Of a stretch of DNA of 53,938 bases, positions 9,459 through 16,843 are shown in pieces. A program made the translations under genes and the position numbers. The notes below the pieces were generated by a model that was not told the DNA's origin, searched no databases, and worked only from the letters and a program-made list of their open reading frames with translations. Source of the DNA: Brevibacterium sp. (lineage in GTDB: Bacteria > Actinomycetota > Actinomycetes > Actinomycetales > Brevibacteriaceae); NCBI RefSeq assembly GCF_022712115.1, contig NZ_JALAHB010000045.1, positions 1 to 53,938 of the forward strand, read 5' to 3'. Position 1 is the stretch's first letter. The number at the start of each line of letters is the position of its first letter.

Positions 9459-9497
9459 TCCACTGAGCAGAGCCGGCCCACCGGCCCACCCATGAGA

Positions 9498-9528
9498 CCG
9501 GGCCGGCGGTTCCGCACCGCCGGCCCGG
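9498..9528 (+). terminator. Perfect 13-bp GC hairpin between hutH and the M20 gene
   Basis: Arms 9498-9510 and 9516-9528 are fully complementary, nearly all G or C, around a 5-nt loop. No run of T follows, so it may act as a partial terminator or an RNA-stabilising processing structure inside the operon. Confidence 0.5.
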
Positions 9529-9577
9529 CACAGCAGCACCCGCACGCACCCCACCCGCCCACGGAAAGGACGCTCCC

Positions 9578-10804
9578 ATGAGCGACGTCGTCTCCCTCCT
9601 CGGCCAGATCGAGGACATCGGCCGTGACCCCCGCGGCCCCGGCTACCTCCGTCCCGGCTTCTCGCCGGAGGAGCGGACGCTGCGCGAGTGGTTCCTCGCG
9701 GAGGCGGACGCCTGCGGACTGGACACGGAGGTGGACGGCAACGGCATCACCTGGGCGTGGGTGACGGACCCCGGCGAGAACGCCGTGGTCACCGGTTCCC
9801 ACCTGGACTCCGTGCCCGGCGGCGGGGCCTTCGACGGCCCGCTGGGCGTCGCCTCGGCCCTGGCCGCCGTGGACGCGCTGCGGGCGGACGGCCGCCTGGC
9901 GCAGGCCCGGCGCCCCCTGGCCCTGGCGGTGTTCCCGGAGGAGGAGGGTTCGCGGTTCGGCCTCGCCTGCCTGGGCTCCCGGCTGCTCACGGGTGTGGTG
10001 AGCGCGGAGAAGGCGCTCGCGCTCCAGGACGCGGAGGGGACCACTCTCGCGGATGCGCTCTCCGCCTACGGCCTCGATCCTGCGCGGGCCGGCCGGGACG
10101 AGGCGCGGCTGGGGCGGATCGGCTCCTTCCTCGAGCTCCACGTGGAGCAGGGTGTGGGACTCGCGGGCACGGAGCACGCGGTGGCGATCGGCTCCTCGAT
10201 CATCGGCCACGGCCGCTGGCACTTCCGGTTCACCGGGCAGGGCAACCACGCGGGCACCACCCCGCTCACCCATCGCGCGGACCCGGTGGTGGCCGCCTCC
10301 CGGCTGATCGGCGACATCCCGGAGATCGCCGCACGGCACGCAGGCGCCGTGGCGACGGTGGGGCGCACGCTCCTCCACCCCGGCGGCACCAACGTCATCG
10401 CCTCCTCGATGGACTTCTGGCTGGACATCCGCCACCCGGACGACGACGTGGTGGCCGCCGTGCTCGCGGACATCACCCGCCGCGCCCACGAGCGCGCCGC
10501 CGAGGCCGGATACGCCGGGCGCGCCGTCACCGCCACCGTCGATCAGGAGTCCTACTCCGCCACGACGGAGTTCCACTCCGAGTTCAACGCCCGTCTGGGC
10601 GGGCTGCTGCCGGGCGCGCCGCTGCTGCCGTCCGGTGCCGGTCACGATGCGGGCATCCTCGCGGGCCACGTCCCCTCCGCCATGCTCTACGTCCGCAACC
10701 CCACGGGCGTCTCGCACGCGCCGGAGGAGGCCTGCGAGGACGAGGACGCGCGCGCAGGCGTCACGGCGCTCGCCGACGCCCTGGCGATGGAGCTCGCACG
10801 ATGA
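9578..10804 (+). CDS. M20-family allantoate amidohydrolase-like enzyme, candidate N-formylglutamate deformylase
   Basis: A 408-residue M20/AllC-type amidohydrolase with the two-metal motif GSHLDSVPGGGAFDG (His75, Asp77, Asp86) and the catalytic EEEGSRF (Glu121-Glu123). The FLELHVEQG block characteristic of N-carbamoyl amino acid and allantoate amidohydrolases is also present. The start has a GGAAAGGA binding site. The gene is coupled to hutF by an ATGA overlap. HutF yields N-formyl-L-glutamate, and no classical HutG is present. I infer that this enzyme removes the formyl group, although the family name refers to allantoate. From memory, similar hutF neighbours occur in Streptomyces. Confidence 0.85.
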   Translation: MSDVVSLLGQIEDIGRDPRGPGYLRPGFSPEERTLREWFLAEADACGLDTEVDGNGITWAWVTDPGENAVVTGSHLDSVPGGGAFDGPLGVASALAAVDALRADGRLAQARRPLALAVFPEEEGSRFGLACLGSRLLTGVVSAEKALALQDAEGTTLADALSAYGLDPARAGRDEARLGRIGSFLELHVEQGVGLAGTEHAVAIGSSIIGHGRWHFRFTGQGNHAGTTPLTHRADPVVAASRLIGDIPEIAARHAGAVATVGRTLLHPGGTNVIASSMDFWLDIRHPDDDVVAAVLADITRRAHERAAEAGYAGRAVTATVDQESYSATTEFHSEFNARLGGLLPGAPLLPSGAGHDAGILAGHVPSAMLYVRNPTGVSHAPEEACEDEDARAGVTALADALAMELAR

Positions 10805-12465
10805 GCGCGCGGGTCCCCGGTGTGACAGGAGAAGCGGGCGGAGCCGCGGAGGTGGGTGCTTCCACCTCGGCCACGGAGGCCGCCGGGCCCGCAGCCGTCA
10901 CAACGAGAGCGATGGGTGCTGCGGACTCCTCCGGCGTGCATGCCGGAGGTGGTGGGGCCTCTGCAGCGTCCGCCTTCTGGTGCGAGCGCGCCTGGGTGGA
11001 CGGCGCGATGCGCGCCGGCGTGCTGCTGGAGGCGGATGCCGCGGGCGTGCTCACCCGGGTGCGCGCGGACGTCCCCGCCGCCGAGGCTCCGGCCGAGGCC
11101 CAGCACCTGCCCGGCATCGTGCTCCCCGGCGGGGTGAACGCGCACTCACACGCCTTCCACCGCCTGCTGCGCGGGCGCACGCACGGCGACGGCGGCACGT
11201 TCTGGACGTGGCGCGAGGTGATGTACCGGATCGCCGGCAGGCTCACCCCGGAGACCTACCGGATCGCCGCCCGCGCGGTGTTCGCGGAGATGCTCCTGGG
11301 CGGCTGGACCTCCGTGGGCGAGTTCCACTACGTCCACCACGCTCCCGGCGGTGAGCCCTACGGTGCGGTGCATGCCGAGCGGCAGGTGGGGGCGGCACCA
11401 GCCGGTGCGGGAGTGGACGGACCGGCCGGCGAACCGGGTGAGCAGCCGCATGCCATGGAGCTCGCGCTCGCGGCGGCGGCCGAGGACGCGGGCATCCGCA
11501 TGCGCCTGCTCGACACCTGCTACCTCACCGGCAGCATCGGCACGCCGCTGAGCGAGGAGCAGGCGCGGTTCGGCGACGGCGACATCGACGGGTACCTGCG
11601 CCGTCATGCGGACCTCGCACGCGTGCTGTCCAGCGGGCCTGCGGGGGGTGCTGCCTCGTCCGGTGAGGGTATCAGCGCTGGTGAAGCCTCTGCCGGCTCA
11701 CCTGCGGGCGGTGCTCCCGGTGGCGGTGCCTCCGGCCTCGTCACTCTGGGTGCGGCGATCCACTCCGTGCGCGCCGTGCCTGCCGCAGACATCCCCCGCT
11801 TCGCGGAGCTCGACGGTCCCGTGCACGTGCACCTCTCCGAGCAGCCCGCGGAGAACGCCGCGAGCCTGGCCGCCTACGGCCGCACTCCCACGGGAGTGCT
11901 CGCGGACGCGGGAGTGGTGGATGCGCGCCTCTCGCCCGTCCACGCCACGCACCTCACGCCGGAGGACATCGCCCTGCTCGGGGAGGCGGGGACCACCGTG
12001 GTCATGTGCCCGTGCACGGAGGCGGACCTCGCGGACGGGATCGGGCCCGCGCTTGAACTCGCGGAGGCGGGTGCGACACTCGCCCTCGGCTCCGATCAGC
12101 ACGTGGTGCTCGACGCCCTGCGCGAGCTCCAGGCGCTGGAGGCCGGTGAGCGGCTGCGCTCCGGGCAGCGCGGGCGCTTCTCCCCGGAGCAGCTGCTCGC
12201 GGCGATGACGACGGGCGGTGCCCGCAGCCTCGGGCTCCCGGCGGGTACGCTCGCAGTGGGCAGCGTGTGCGACCTCATCGCGGTGGACCCGCACAGTCCC
12301 CGGACGTACGGCTCGGTGGACGAGCAGATGGTGCTCACCGGCACCTCGGCGGATGTCCGCACCGTCGTCACCGCGGGGCAGGTGCGCGTGCGCGACGGTG
12401 TGCATGCGCAGCTGGGGGACATCGGCGAACTGTACCGCGAGGCATATGCGGCGCTGGATCTCTGA
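10801..12465 (+). CDS. hutF: Formimidoylglutamate deiminase
   Basis: Converts N-formimidoyl-L-glutamate to N-formyl-L-glutamate and ammonia. The amidohydrolase motif GGVNAHSHAFHRLLRG supplies His115 and His117; GEFHYVHH, HVHLSEQPAEN and ALGSDQHVV are further metal or substrate blocks of the HutF family. At 554 residues it is about 100 longer than usual. The excess is an Ala/Gly/Ser-rich N-terminal extension of about 60 residues and two low-complexity inserts near residues 195-220 and 275-310, which are probably surface loops. The start overlaps the preceding stop (ATGA). Confidence 0.93.
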   Translation: MSARVPGVTGEAGGAAEVGASTSATEAAGPAAVTTRAMGAADSSGVHAGGGGASAASAFWCERAWVDGAMRAGVLLEADAAGVLTRVRADVPAAEAPAEAQHLPGIVLPGGVNAHSHAFHRLLRGRTHGDGGTFWTWREVMYRIAGRLTPETYRIAARAVFAEMLLGGWTSVGEFHYVHHAPGGEPYGAVHAERQVGAAPAGAGVDGPAGEPGEQPHAMELALAAAAEDAGIRMRLLDTCYLTGSIGTPLSEEQARFGDGDIDGYLRRHADLARVLSSGPAGGAASSGEGISAGEASAGSPAGGAPGGGASGLVTLGAAIHSVRAVPAADIPRFAELDGPVHVHLSEQPAENAASLAAYGRTPTGVLADAGVVDARLSPVHATHLTPEDIALLGEAGTTVVMCPCTEADLADGIGPALELAEAGATLALGSDQHVVLDALRELQALEAGERLRSGQRGRFSPEQLLAAMTTGGARSLGLPAGTLAVGSVCDLIAVDPHSPRTYGSVDEQMVLTGTSADVRTVVTAGQVRVRDGVHAQLGDIGELYREAYAALDL

Positions 12466-12499
12466 GCCGCAGCTCGCTGCGGCCGCATGCGGCTCAGAG
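12460..12499 (+). terminator. Hairpin overlapping the hutF stop codon
   Basis: Arms 12460-12471 and 12488-12499 form a perfect 12-bp stem with a 16-nt loop. The left arm contains the hutF TGA. No T-run follows. It may end or attenuate the hut transcript before the IclR gene. Confidence 0.5.
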
Positions 12500-12557
12500 C
12501 GGACGGCCCCGGCGGGGGCGGCAGACGGTGTGACGACGAGGGGAAGGGGCAGCGCGG

Positions 12558-13373
12558 ATGGCTGAGGTGCCCGCACTGCGGCGCGGCGTGGCGATCCTCC
12601 GCCACCTGTCCGGGTCGAACCGTCCTGTGAGCGCAGGCGCACTCGTCCGCACCCTGGGCCTGCCGCGCTCCACCGTCTACGACCTGCTGGGCGTGCTCGA
12701 GGAGCTGGGCATGGTCTACCACGCCGATTCCGGCTACGTGCTGGGCGCGGGTGTGCAGGAGCTCAGCGCGTCCTACCTGCGGACCAACCCCCTGCAGCGG
12801 CTCGCGGCACCGCTCGTGCGCGCGCTCGCGGAGCAGACCGGTGCGACCGCCCAGCTCGCAGTGCTGCGCGGCTGGGAGACGGTGTACCTGCTCAAGGAGC
12901 AGGCGGTGGAGTCCGTCGCCGTCATCACCGCCTCGGGCATCACCATGCCGGGGTACCTCACCGCGACGGGGCGGGCCATCATGGCGCACCTGCCCAAACG
13001 CGATCTGCTGGCGATCCTGCAGGCGGAGACCACCTTCGTGAACCGGACCGGGCGCGGGCCGCGCACGTACTCGCAGCTGAGCGCTGAGCTCTCCCTCACA
13101 CGCCGCCGCGGCTGGGCGGAGGAGACCGGGGAGGTCACACCGGGCGTGCGGACGGTCGCCGCGCCGGTCTTCGACGTGATGGAGCGGCCCATCGCCGCGC
13201 TGGGCGTGAGCGTGGCGATGGCGGAGGAGGAGGCTCCCGCGGACGGTTCCGGGGCGAGGGCTTCCAACGCGGGTGGTGCGGGGGCTGCAGAGGCGACCGC
13301 TCCCACTGGGACCGCGCAGATCGCCGCAGCCGTCCGCCGGGCGGCGGAGTCGCTCAGCGCGCAGCTGGCGTAG
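12558..13373 (+). CDS. IclR-family transcriptional regulator, probable hut regulator
   Basis: A 271-residue IclR-type protein. The N-terminal winged helix-turn-helix (residues about 5-60) contains RPVSAGALVRTLGLPRSTVY. The effector-binding domain includes LPGYLTATG-like MPGYLTATGRAIMAHLP and the RGWAEETGEVTPGVRTVAAPVFD block. A low-complexity Ala/Gly stretch near residues 222-252 interrupts the C-terminal end. It lies 92 bp downstream of hutF in the same direction. An IclR-type HutR is known to govern hut genes in Corynebacterium, so control of this cluster by histidine or urocanate is a reasonable inference. Confidence 0.88.
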   Translation: MAEVPALRRGVAILRHLSGSNRPVSAGALVRTLGLPRSTVYDLLGVLEELGMVYHADSGYVLGAGVQELSASYLRTNPLQRLAAPLVRALAEQTGATAQLAVLRGWETVYLLKEQAVESVAVITASGITMPGYLTATGRAIMAHLPKRDLLAILQAETTFVNRTGRGPRTYSQLSAELSLTRRRGWAEETGEVTPGVRTVAAPVFDVMERPIAALGVSVAMAEEEAPADGSGARASNAGGAGAAEATAPTGTAQIAAAVRRAAESLSAQLA

Positions 13374-13376
13374 CAG

Positions 13377-13466
13377 CGGTCCTGCCTCCTGCGCCGGTCC
13401 TGCCTCCTGCAGCGGCTCCGCTTCTCGTGCCGGTCCTGCTTCCTGCTCCGGTCCCTCCGTGCTAGC
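13377..13466. repeat. Five-unit 18-bp tandem repeat
   Basis: Units start at 13377, 13395, 13413, 13431 and 13449. The first two share the 15-mer CGGTCCTGCCTCCTG exactly, the fourth differs by one base, and the third and fifth are degenerate. The array fills most of the gap between the IclR gene and the acyl-CoA dehydrogenase gene and ends at the probable promoter of the latter. Confidence 0.75.
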
Positions 13467-13472
13467 GTCGAA

Positions 13473-13484
13473 CGAACGATTGCT
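13473..13484 (+). promoter_or_regulatory. Shared motif CGAACGATTGCT upstream of the acyl-CoA dehydrogenase gene
   Basis: The same 12-mer occurs exactly, on the other strand, at 21562-21573 between the thioesterase and CoA-transferase genes; the match extends to CGAACGATTGCTNAG. A -10-like TAGCGT lies at 13463-13468, so a protein bound here would cover the transcription start, as TetR-type repressors do. Confidence 0.5.
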
Positions 13485-13552
13485 CAGACGCGCGCACGGC
13501 GGCAGGCGCCGGACGCGTGTGCGCTCACACCTGATTCTCGAAGGGGAGAACG

Positions 13553-14821
13553 ATGGCCTGGGACTTCAGCACGGAACCGGAATTCGAAGCGAAGCTGCAG
13601 TGGATGCGCGACTTCGTGCGCGAGGAGATCCTCCCGCTCGAGGTGGCGGACCTGGACCCGGAGGCGTTCGCCACGGTGACCGCAGGGCTCAAGGCGCAGG
13701 TGAAGGAGCAGGGTCTGTGGGCCGCACACCTCCCGCCCGAGCTCGGCGGCGGAGGGTTCGGCCAGCTCAAGCTGGGTCTCATGCACGAGATCCTGGGCCG
13801 CTCCCGCCTCGCCCCGCCCATCTTCGGCAACAACGCACCGGACTCCGGGAACGCGGAGCTGCTGGCGATCGGCGGAGACGAGTTCCAGAAGGAGCGCTGG
13901 ATGAAGCCGCTGCTGGCAGGCGAGCTCCGCAGCTGCTTCTCGATGACGGAGCCCGGTGCCGGTGCGGACCCCACCCGGCTCACCACCCGCGCCGTGCGCG
14001 ACGGCGACGAATACGTCATCAACGGCCACAAGTGGTTCTCCTCGAACGGCTCCCACGCGGACTTCTTCATCGTCATGGTCGTGACGGACCCGGAGCCGCA
14101 CAAGCGGGCCTCCATGATCCTCGTGGACAGGGACACCCCGGGCGTCAACGTCCTGCGCGACATCCCCGTGATGGGAGGTGCACACTCGGCCGGGGACAAG
14201 GGCCACGCGGAGATCCTGTACGAGGACGTGCGGGTGCCGGCCAGCCACCTCATCGGCCGGGAGGGCGACGGGTTCGTGCTCGCCCAGAAGCGCCTCGGGC
14301 CCGGCCGCATCCATCACGCCATGCGCTGGCTGGGGCAGGCGCAGCGTGCGTTCGACATCATGTGCGAGCGCGTCGTCTCCCGTCACGTGAAGGACGGCGT
14401 GCTCGCGGACAAGCAGATGATGCAGGACTTCATCGCCACCTCCAAGGCGGAGATGGAGGCCGCACGCCTCCTCACTCTGCAGGCGGCGTGGAAGATGGAC
14501 CAGGGCGGGACGAAGGCGGCGCTGACGGACATCGCACTCATCAAGTTCTGGGGCGCGCAGGTGCTCTACAACGTCATCGATCGGGCCATCCAGGTGCACG
14601 GCTCCCTGGGCATCACCGGAGACCTGCCGCTGGAGGAGATGTACCGGGACGCCCGCGCCGCACGCATCTACGACGGGCCGGACGAGGTCCACAAGGTCAC
14701 GGTCGCGCGCCGCACACTGCGGGACTTCACGCCGGTCGAGGTGCCCACGGAGCACATTCCCACGCGCCGTGAGGCCGCCGCACGGAAGTTCGCCGCACTG
14801 CTGGAGGCCTCGGAGGGATGA
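13553..14821 (+). CDS. Acyl-CoA dehydrogenase, ACAD10/11-like
   Basis: A 422-residue flavoenzyme that would oxidise an acyl-CoA at the alpha-beta bond. It has the three-part ACAD layout: helical N-terminus, central barrel with SCFSMTEPGAGADPT and GHKWFSSNGSHADFF, and C-terminal helices ending in RIYDGPDEVHKVTVAR. The DGPDEVH ending resembles ACAD10/11 proteins rather than short-chain butyryl-CoA dehydrogenases. A GGGGAG site precedes the ATG. The stop overlaps the start of the phosphotransferase gene. In animals these two domains are fused as ACAD10/11, which process 4-hydroxyacyl-CoAs after phosphorylation, so the same substrate class is suggested here by inference. Confidence 0.9.
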   Translation: MAWDFSTEPEFEAKLQWMRDFVREEILPLEVADLDPEAFATVTAGLKAQVKEQGLWAAHLPPELGGGGFGQLKLGLMHEILGRSRLAPPIFGNNAPDSGNAELLAIGGDEFQKERWMKPLLAGELRSCFSMTEPGAGADPTRLTTRAVRDGDEYVINGHKWFSSNGSHADFFIVMVVTDPEPHKRASMILVDRDTPGVNVLRDIPVMGGAHSAGDKGHAEILYEDVRVPASHLIGREGDGFVLAQKRLGPGRIHHAMRWLGQAQRAFDIMCERVVSRHVKDGVLADKQMMQDFIATSKAEMEAARLLTLQAAWKMDQGGTKAALTDIALIKFWGAQVLYNVIDRAIQVHGSLGITGDLPLEEMYRDARAARIYDGPDEVHKVTVARRTLRDFTPVEVPTEHIPTRREAAARKFAALLEASEG

Positions 14822-15894
14822 GCGTCGAAGGAGCGCACACCGATGCCTGGGCCGCTGCCGCACATGCCCGTGCCGCGGGGCTGGACACCGCTGCTCTCCA
14901 GGAGTGGCTGAGCGGTCGTCTGGGGCCGGGCGCCATCCGTGAGGAGCGGTTCCTCACGGGCGGGACGCAGAACGTGCTGCTCGGCTTCACCTGGGAGCCC
15001 GCGTCCGGGGAGTCCGCGCGGCGCCTCATCTACCGAGGCCCGCCCGTGAACAAGCGGAAGAACTCGGACGCGGTGATGCTGCGGGAGGCGAGGGTGCTCG
15101 CCGCGCTCACCGGCTCCGGGGTGCCGCACCCCGGCTTCGTCGCGGCGTGTGAGGACCTGGACGTGCTGGGCAATGCGTTCTTCGTCATGGAGGCCGTCGA
15201 CGGGTTCAATGGCGTCTCCGAGGTGCCCGAGGCCGTCGCCGCGGACGAGGCATGGCAGCACGCCATGGGACTCTCCCATGCGCGGGCGGTGGCCCGGCTG
15301 GGCGACGTCGATCCGTTCGCGGTGGGCCTCGAGGGCTTCGGGAAGCCTGAGGGCTGGCTCGCCCGCCAGCCCGGGCGGTGGACGGGACAGCTGGAGAGCT
15401 ACCGCTCCTTCGAGACCTGGCCCGGTCTGGACCATCCCGGCGTGGAGGAGATCCCGCGATGGCTCGCAGAGCGCCTGCCGTCCGCCGAGCGCGCGGGCAT
15501 CGTCCACGGTGACTGCCATGCCGGCAATGTGCTCTTCTCGCACGAGGTGCCGGAGGTCGCGGCGCTCGTGGACTGGGAGCTGAGCACCCTGGGCGATCCG
15601 CTGCTGGATCTTGGGCACCTGCTCGCCTCGCGGGACGGCCTCACACCGTCCGGCGCACCCACGAACGCGGAGATGGTCGAGGCGTATGCGGAGGTCAGCC
15701 GTCACGATGTGGAGGCGGTGGACTACTTCCACGTGCTCGCGTGCTTCCGGTTCGGCGCGATCCTCGAGGGTTCGCAGGCGCGTGCGAGCGCCGGTCTCGT
15801 GCCGGAGTCCGTGGGCGAGCGGCTGCATGCACGCACGGTGTCCCTCTTCGACCAGGCGCTGCGCGTCATGGACGGCGAAGGTGTGGGCAGCTGA
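14818..15894 (+). CDS. Aminoglycoside-phosphotransferase-like kinase paired with ACAD
   Basis: A 358-residue APH-fold protein. The catalytic loop HGDCHAGNVLF supplies Asp232, and the metal-binding Asp252 lies in LVDWELSTLGDPLLDLG, both standard for the ACAD10/11-type phosphotransferase domain. The N-terminal lobe has RFLTGGTQNVLL in place of the glycine loop. The ATG overlaps the dehydrogenase stop (ATGA). The inferred role is phosphorylating the hydroxyl of a 4-hydroxyacyl-CoA so that the partner dehydrogenase can complete its conversion, as described for ACAD10/11 and the Pseudomonas lva levulinate genes. Antibiotic resistance is unlikely. Confidence 0.87.
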   Translation: MSVEGAHTDAWAAAAHARAAGLDTAALQEWLSGRLGPGAIREERFLTGGTQNVLLGFTWEPASGESARRLIYRGPPVNKRKNSDAVMLREARVLAALTGSGVPHPGFVAACEDLDVLGNAFFVMEAVDGFNGVSEVPEAVAADEAWQHAMGLSHARAVARLGDVDPFAVGLEGFGKPEGWLARQPGRWTGQLESYRSFETWPGLDHPGVEEIPRWLAERLPSAERAGIVHGDCHAGNVLFSHEVPEVAALVDWELSTLGDPLLDLGHLLASRDGLTPSGAPTNAEMVEAYAEVSRHDVEAVDYFHVLACFRFGAILEGSQARASAGLVPESVGERLHARTVSLFDQALRVMDGEGVGS

Positions 15895-15910
15895 GCCTGC
15901 GGCGCAGAAC

Positions 15911-15964
15911 CCGGAAGACGGCTTTGCCGCCCACCTGTACGTGGGCGGCAAAGCCGTTTTCCGG
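15911..15964. terminator. Bidirectional terminator hairpin, 24-bp stem
   Basis: Arms 15911-15934 and 15941-15964 pair over 24 positions with a single G-T wobble and a 6-nt loop. A T-run (TTTT) is embedded in the right arm and an A-rich stretch in the left. It lies between convergent genes and carries the GCCGCCCAC/GTGGGCGGC core shared with 23010-23051. Confidence 0.85.
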
Positions 15965-15978
15965 TGTGCGGGGGCGCC

Positions 15979-16557
15979 TCAGCGGCGCCGCATGCGCACG
16001 CCGATCACGATCTCCGCGATGCCGTCGACGATCGCGTAGATGCCGATCAGCCAGATGAGTCCGAGGACGGCCGCACCCGTGTTGAACAGCATGATGAAGC
16101 CCAGCACGACGGCGAGGATGCCGGAGAGGAGGACGCCCCACCAGAAGCGGGCGCCCAGTTTCCGGAGCTCGAAGGAGTTCACGGCGTAGAGGATGCCCAG
16201 CAGGATCGCCCAGAACGCCATGATGTACACGACGGCGATGGCGGCGGCCTGCGGCATCACCATGACGGCGATGCCGGCGAGCACGGAGACGATCCCGGAG
16301 AACAGCGCCCAGCCGCTGCGGTGCTCCTTGTCGCGGGTGAACCAGCTGACGATCGTGGCGGCGCCGGTGACGAGCGTCCATGCTCCGAAGACGATGCCGA
16401 ACGCCCAGACGGAGGCGAACGGCATGAACAGGAAGGCCAGGCCCATGAGGAGGCTGAGCACCCCCTGGACGATGAGGGCCGTACGGGCGCCGCTGCGCAG
16501 CCTGTCCCAGTCGAAGCCCGGGGTCTGTGCCTGCTGATCCGATGGTGCCGACATCAT
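15979..16557 (-). CDS. HdeD/DUF308 family small membrane protein
   Basis: A 192-residue protein with six predicted membrane spans arranged as three helical hairpins. The repeats of the form ALIVQGVLSLLMGLAFLFMP and the pattern VYIMAFWAILLGILYAVNSFELRK are typical of DUF308/HdeD proteins. In Escherichia coli HdeD belongs to the acid-resistance island, but the actinobacterial members have no proven role. A GGAGAGGG site precedes two adjacent ATGs at 16557 and 16554; either could be used. It lies next to a paralogue in the same orientation, separated by about 290 bp of non-coding sequence. Confidence 0.82.
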   Translation of the reverse strand: MMSAPSDQQAQTPGFDWDRLRSGARTALIVQGVLSLLMGLAFLFMPFASVWAFGIVFGAWTLVTGAATIVSWFTRDKEHRSGWALFSGIVSVLAGIAVMVMPQAAAIAVVYIMAFWAILLGILYAVNSFELRKLGARFWWGVLLSGILAVVLGFIMLFNTGAAVLGLIWLIGIYAIVDGIAEIVIGVRMRRR

Positions 16558-16669
16558 GGTGCCCTCTCCGTGGGAAGTTCCTGTGGCCTCCACGCTACTC
16601 CGATCCGGGGCGTGCGACAGGGGGTGATGCGTGTCTGGTGGAACACGTTGCTCGGCCGTGCAGAGCCCT

Positions 16670-16700
16670 CCACGTGCGGGCCCCGGTGACCACGTGCGGG
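16670..16700. repeat. Direct repeat carrying two CACGTG palindromes 20 bp apart
   Basis: CCACGTGCGGG occurs at 16670-16680 and 16690-16700. The spacing of two helical turns would put both sites on one DNA face, upstream of the HdeD-like gene. No known regulator is assigned. The rest of the 16558-16843 gap holds a hairpin at 16791-16812 and no gene. Confidence 0.4.
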
Positions 16701-16790
16701 GCCCGAATGTCCGCTTGGCCGCCCACATGCATTCGGCGCCCGAGCGCTTTCGCGAACCCGCTGTGCAGCGGTGCCCAGTAAATGTCCTTC

Positions 16791-16812
16791 CCACCCACAT
16801 GTACGTGGGTGG
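16791..16812 (-). terminator. Small hairpin downstream of the second DUF308 gene
   Basis: CCACCCAC and GTGGGTGG (8 bp) flank ATGTAC. The core and the following GGCAAAGCCG match the hairpin at 15911-15964, so it looks like a diverged copy of the same terminator element. Confidence 0.55.
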
Positions 16813-16843
16813 CAAAGCCGCCGGGCGGTGTGTGGGGAGGCGC

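Noticed and set aside
9688-10800. In-frame extension of hutF through the M20 gene
   Set aside because: The extension is an out-of-frame read of the M20 gene with no domain. The ATG at 10801 overlaps the M20 stop and is the natural start.
13377-13466. CRISPR array
   Set aside because: The repeats are contiguous, 18 bp long and without unique spacers, so this is a minisatellite.
14818-15894. Aminoglycoside resistance gene
   Set aside because: The APH-like fold is shared, but coupling to an ACAD10/11-like dehydrogenase and the ACAD-type motif details point to acyl-CoA metabolism.
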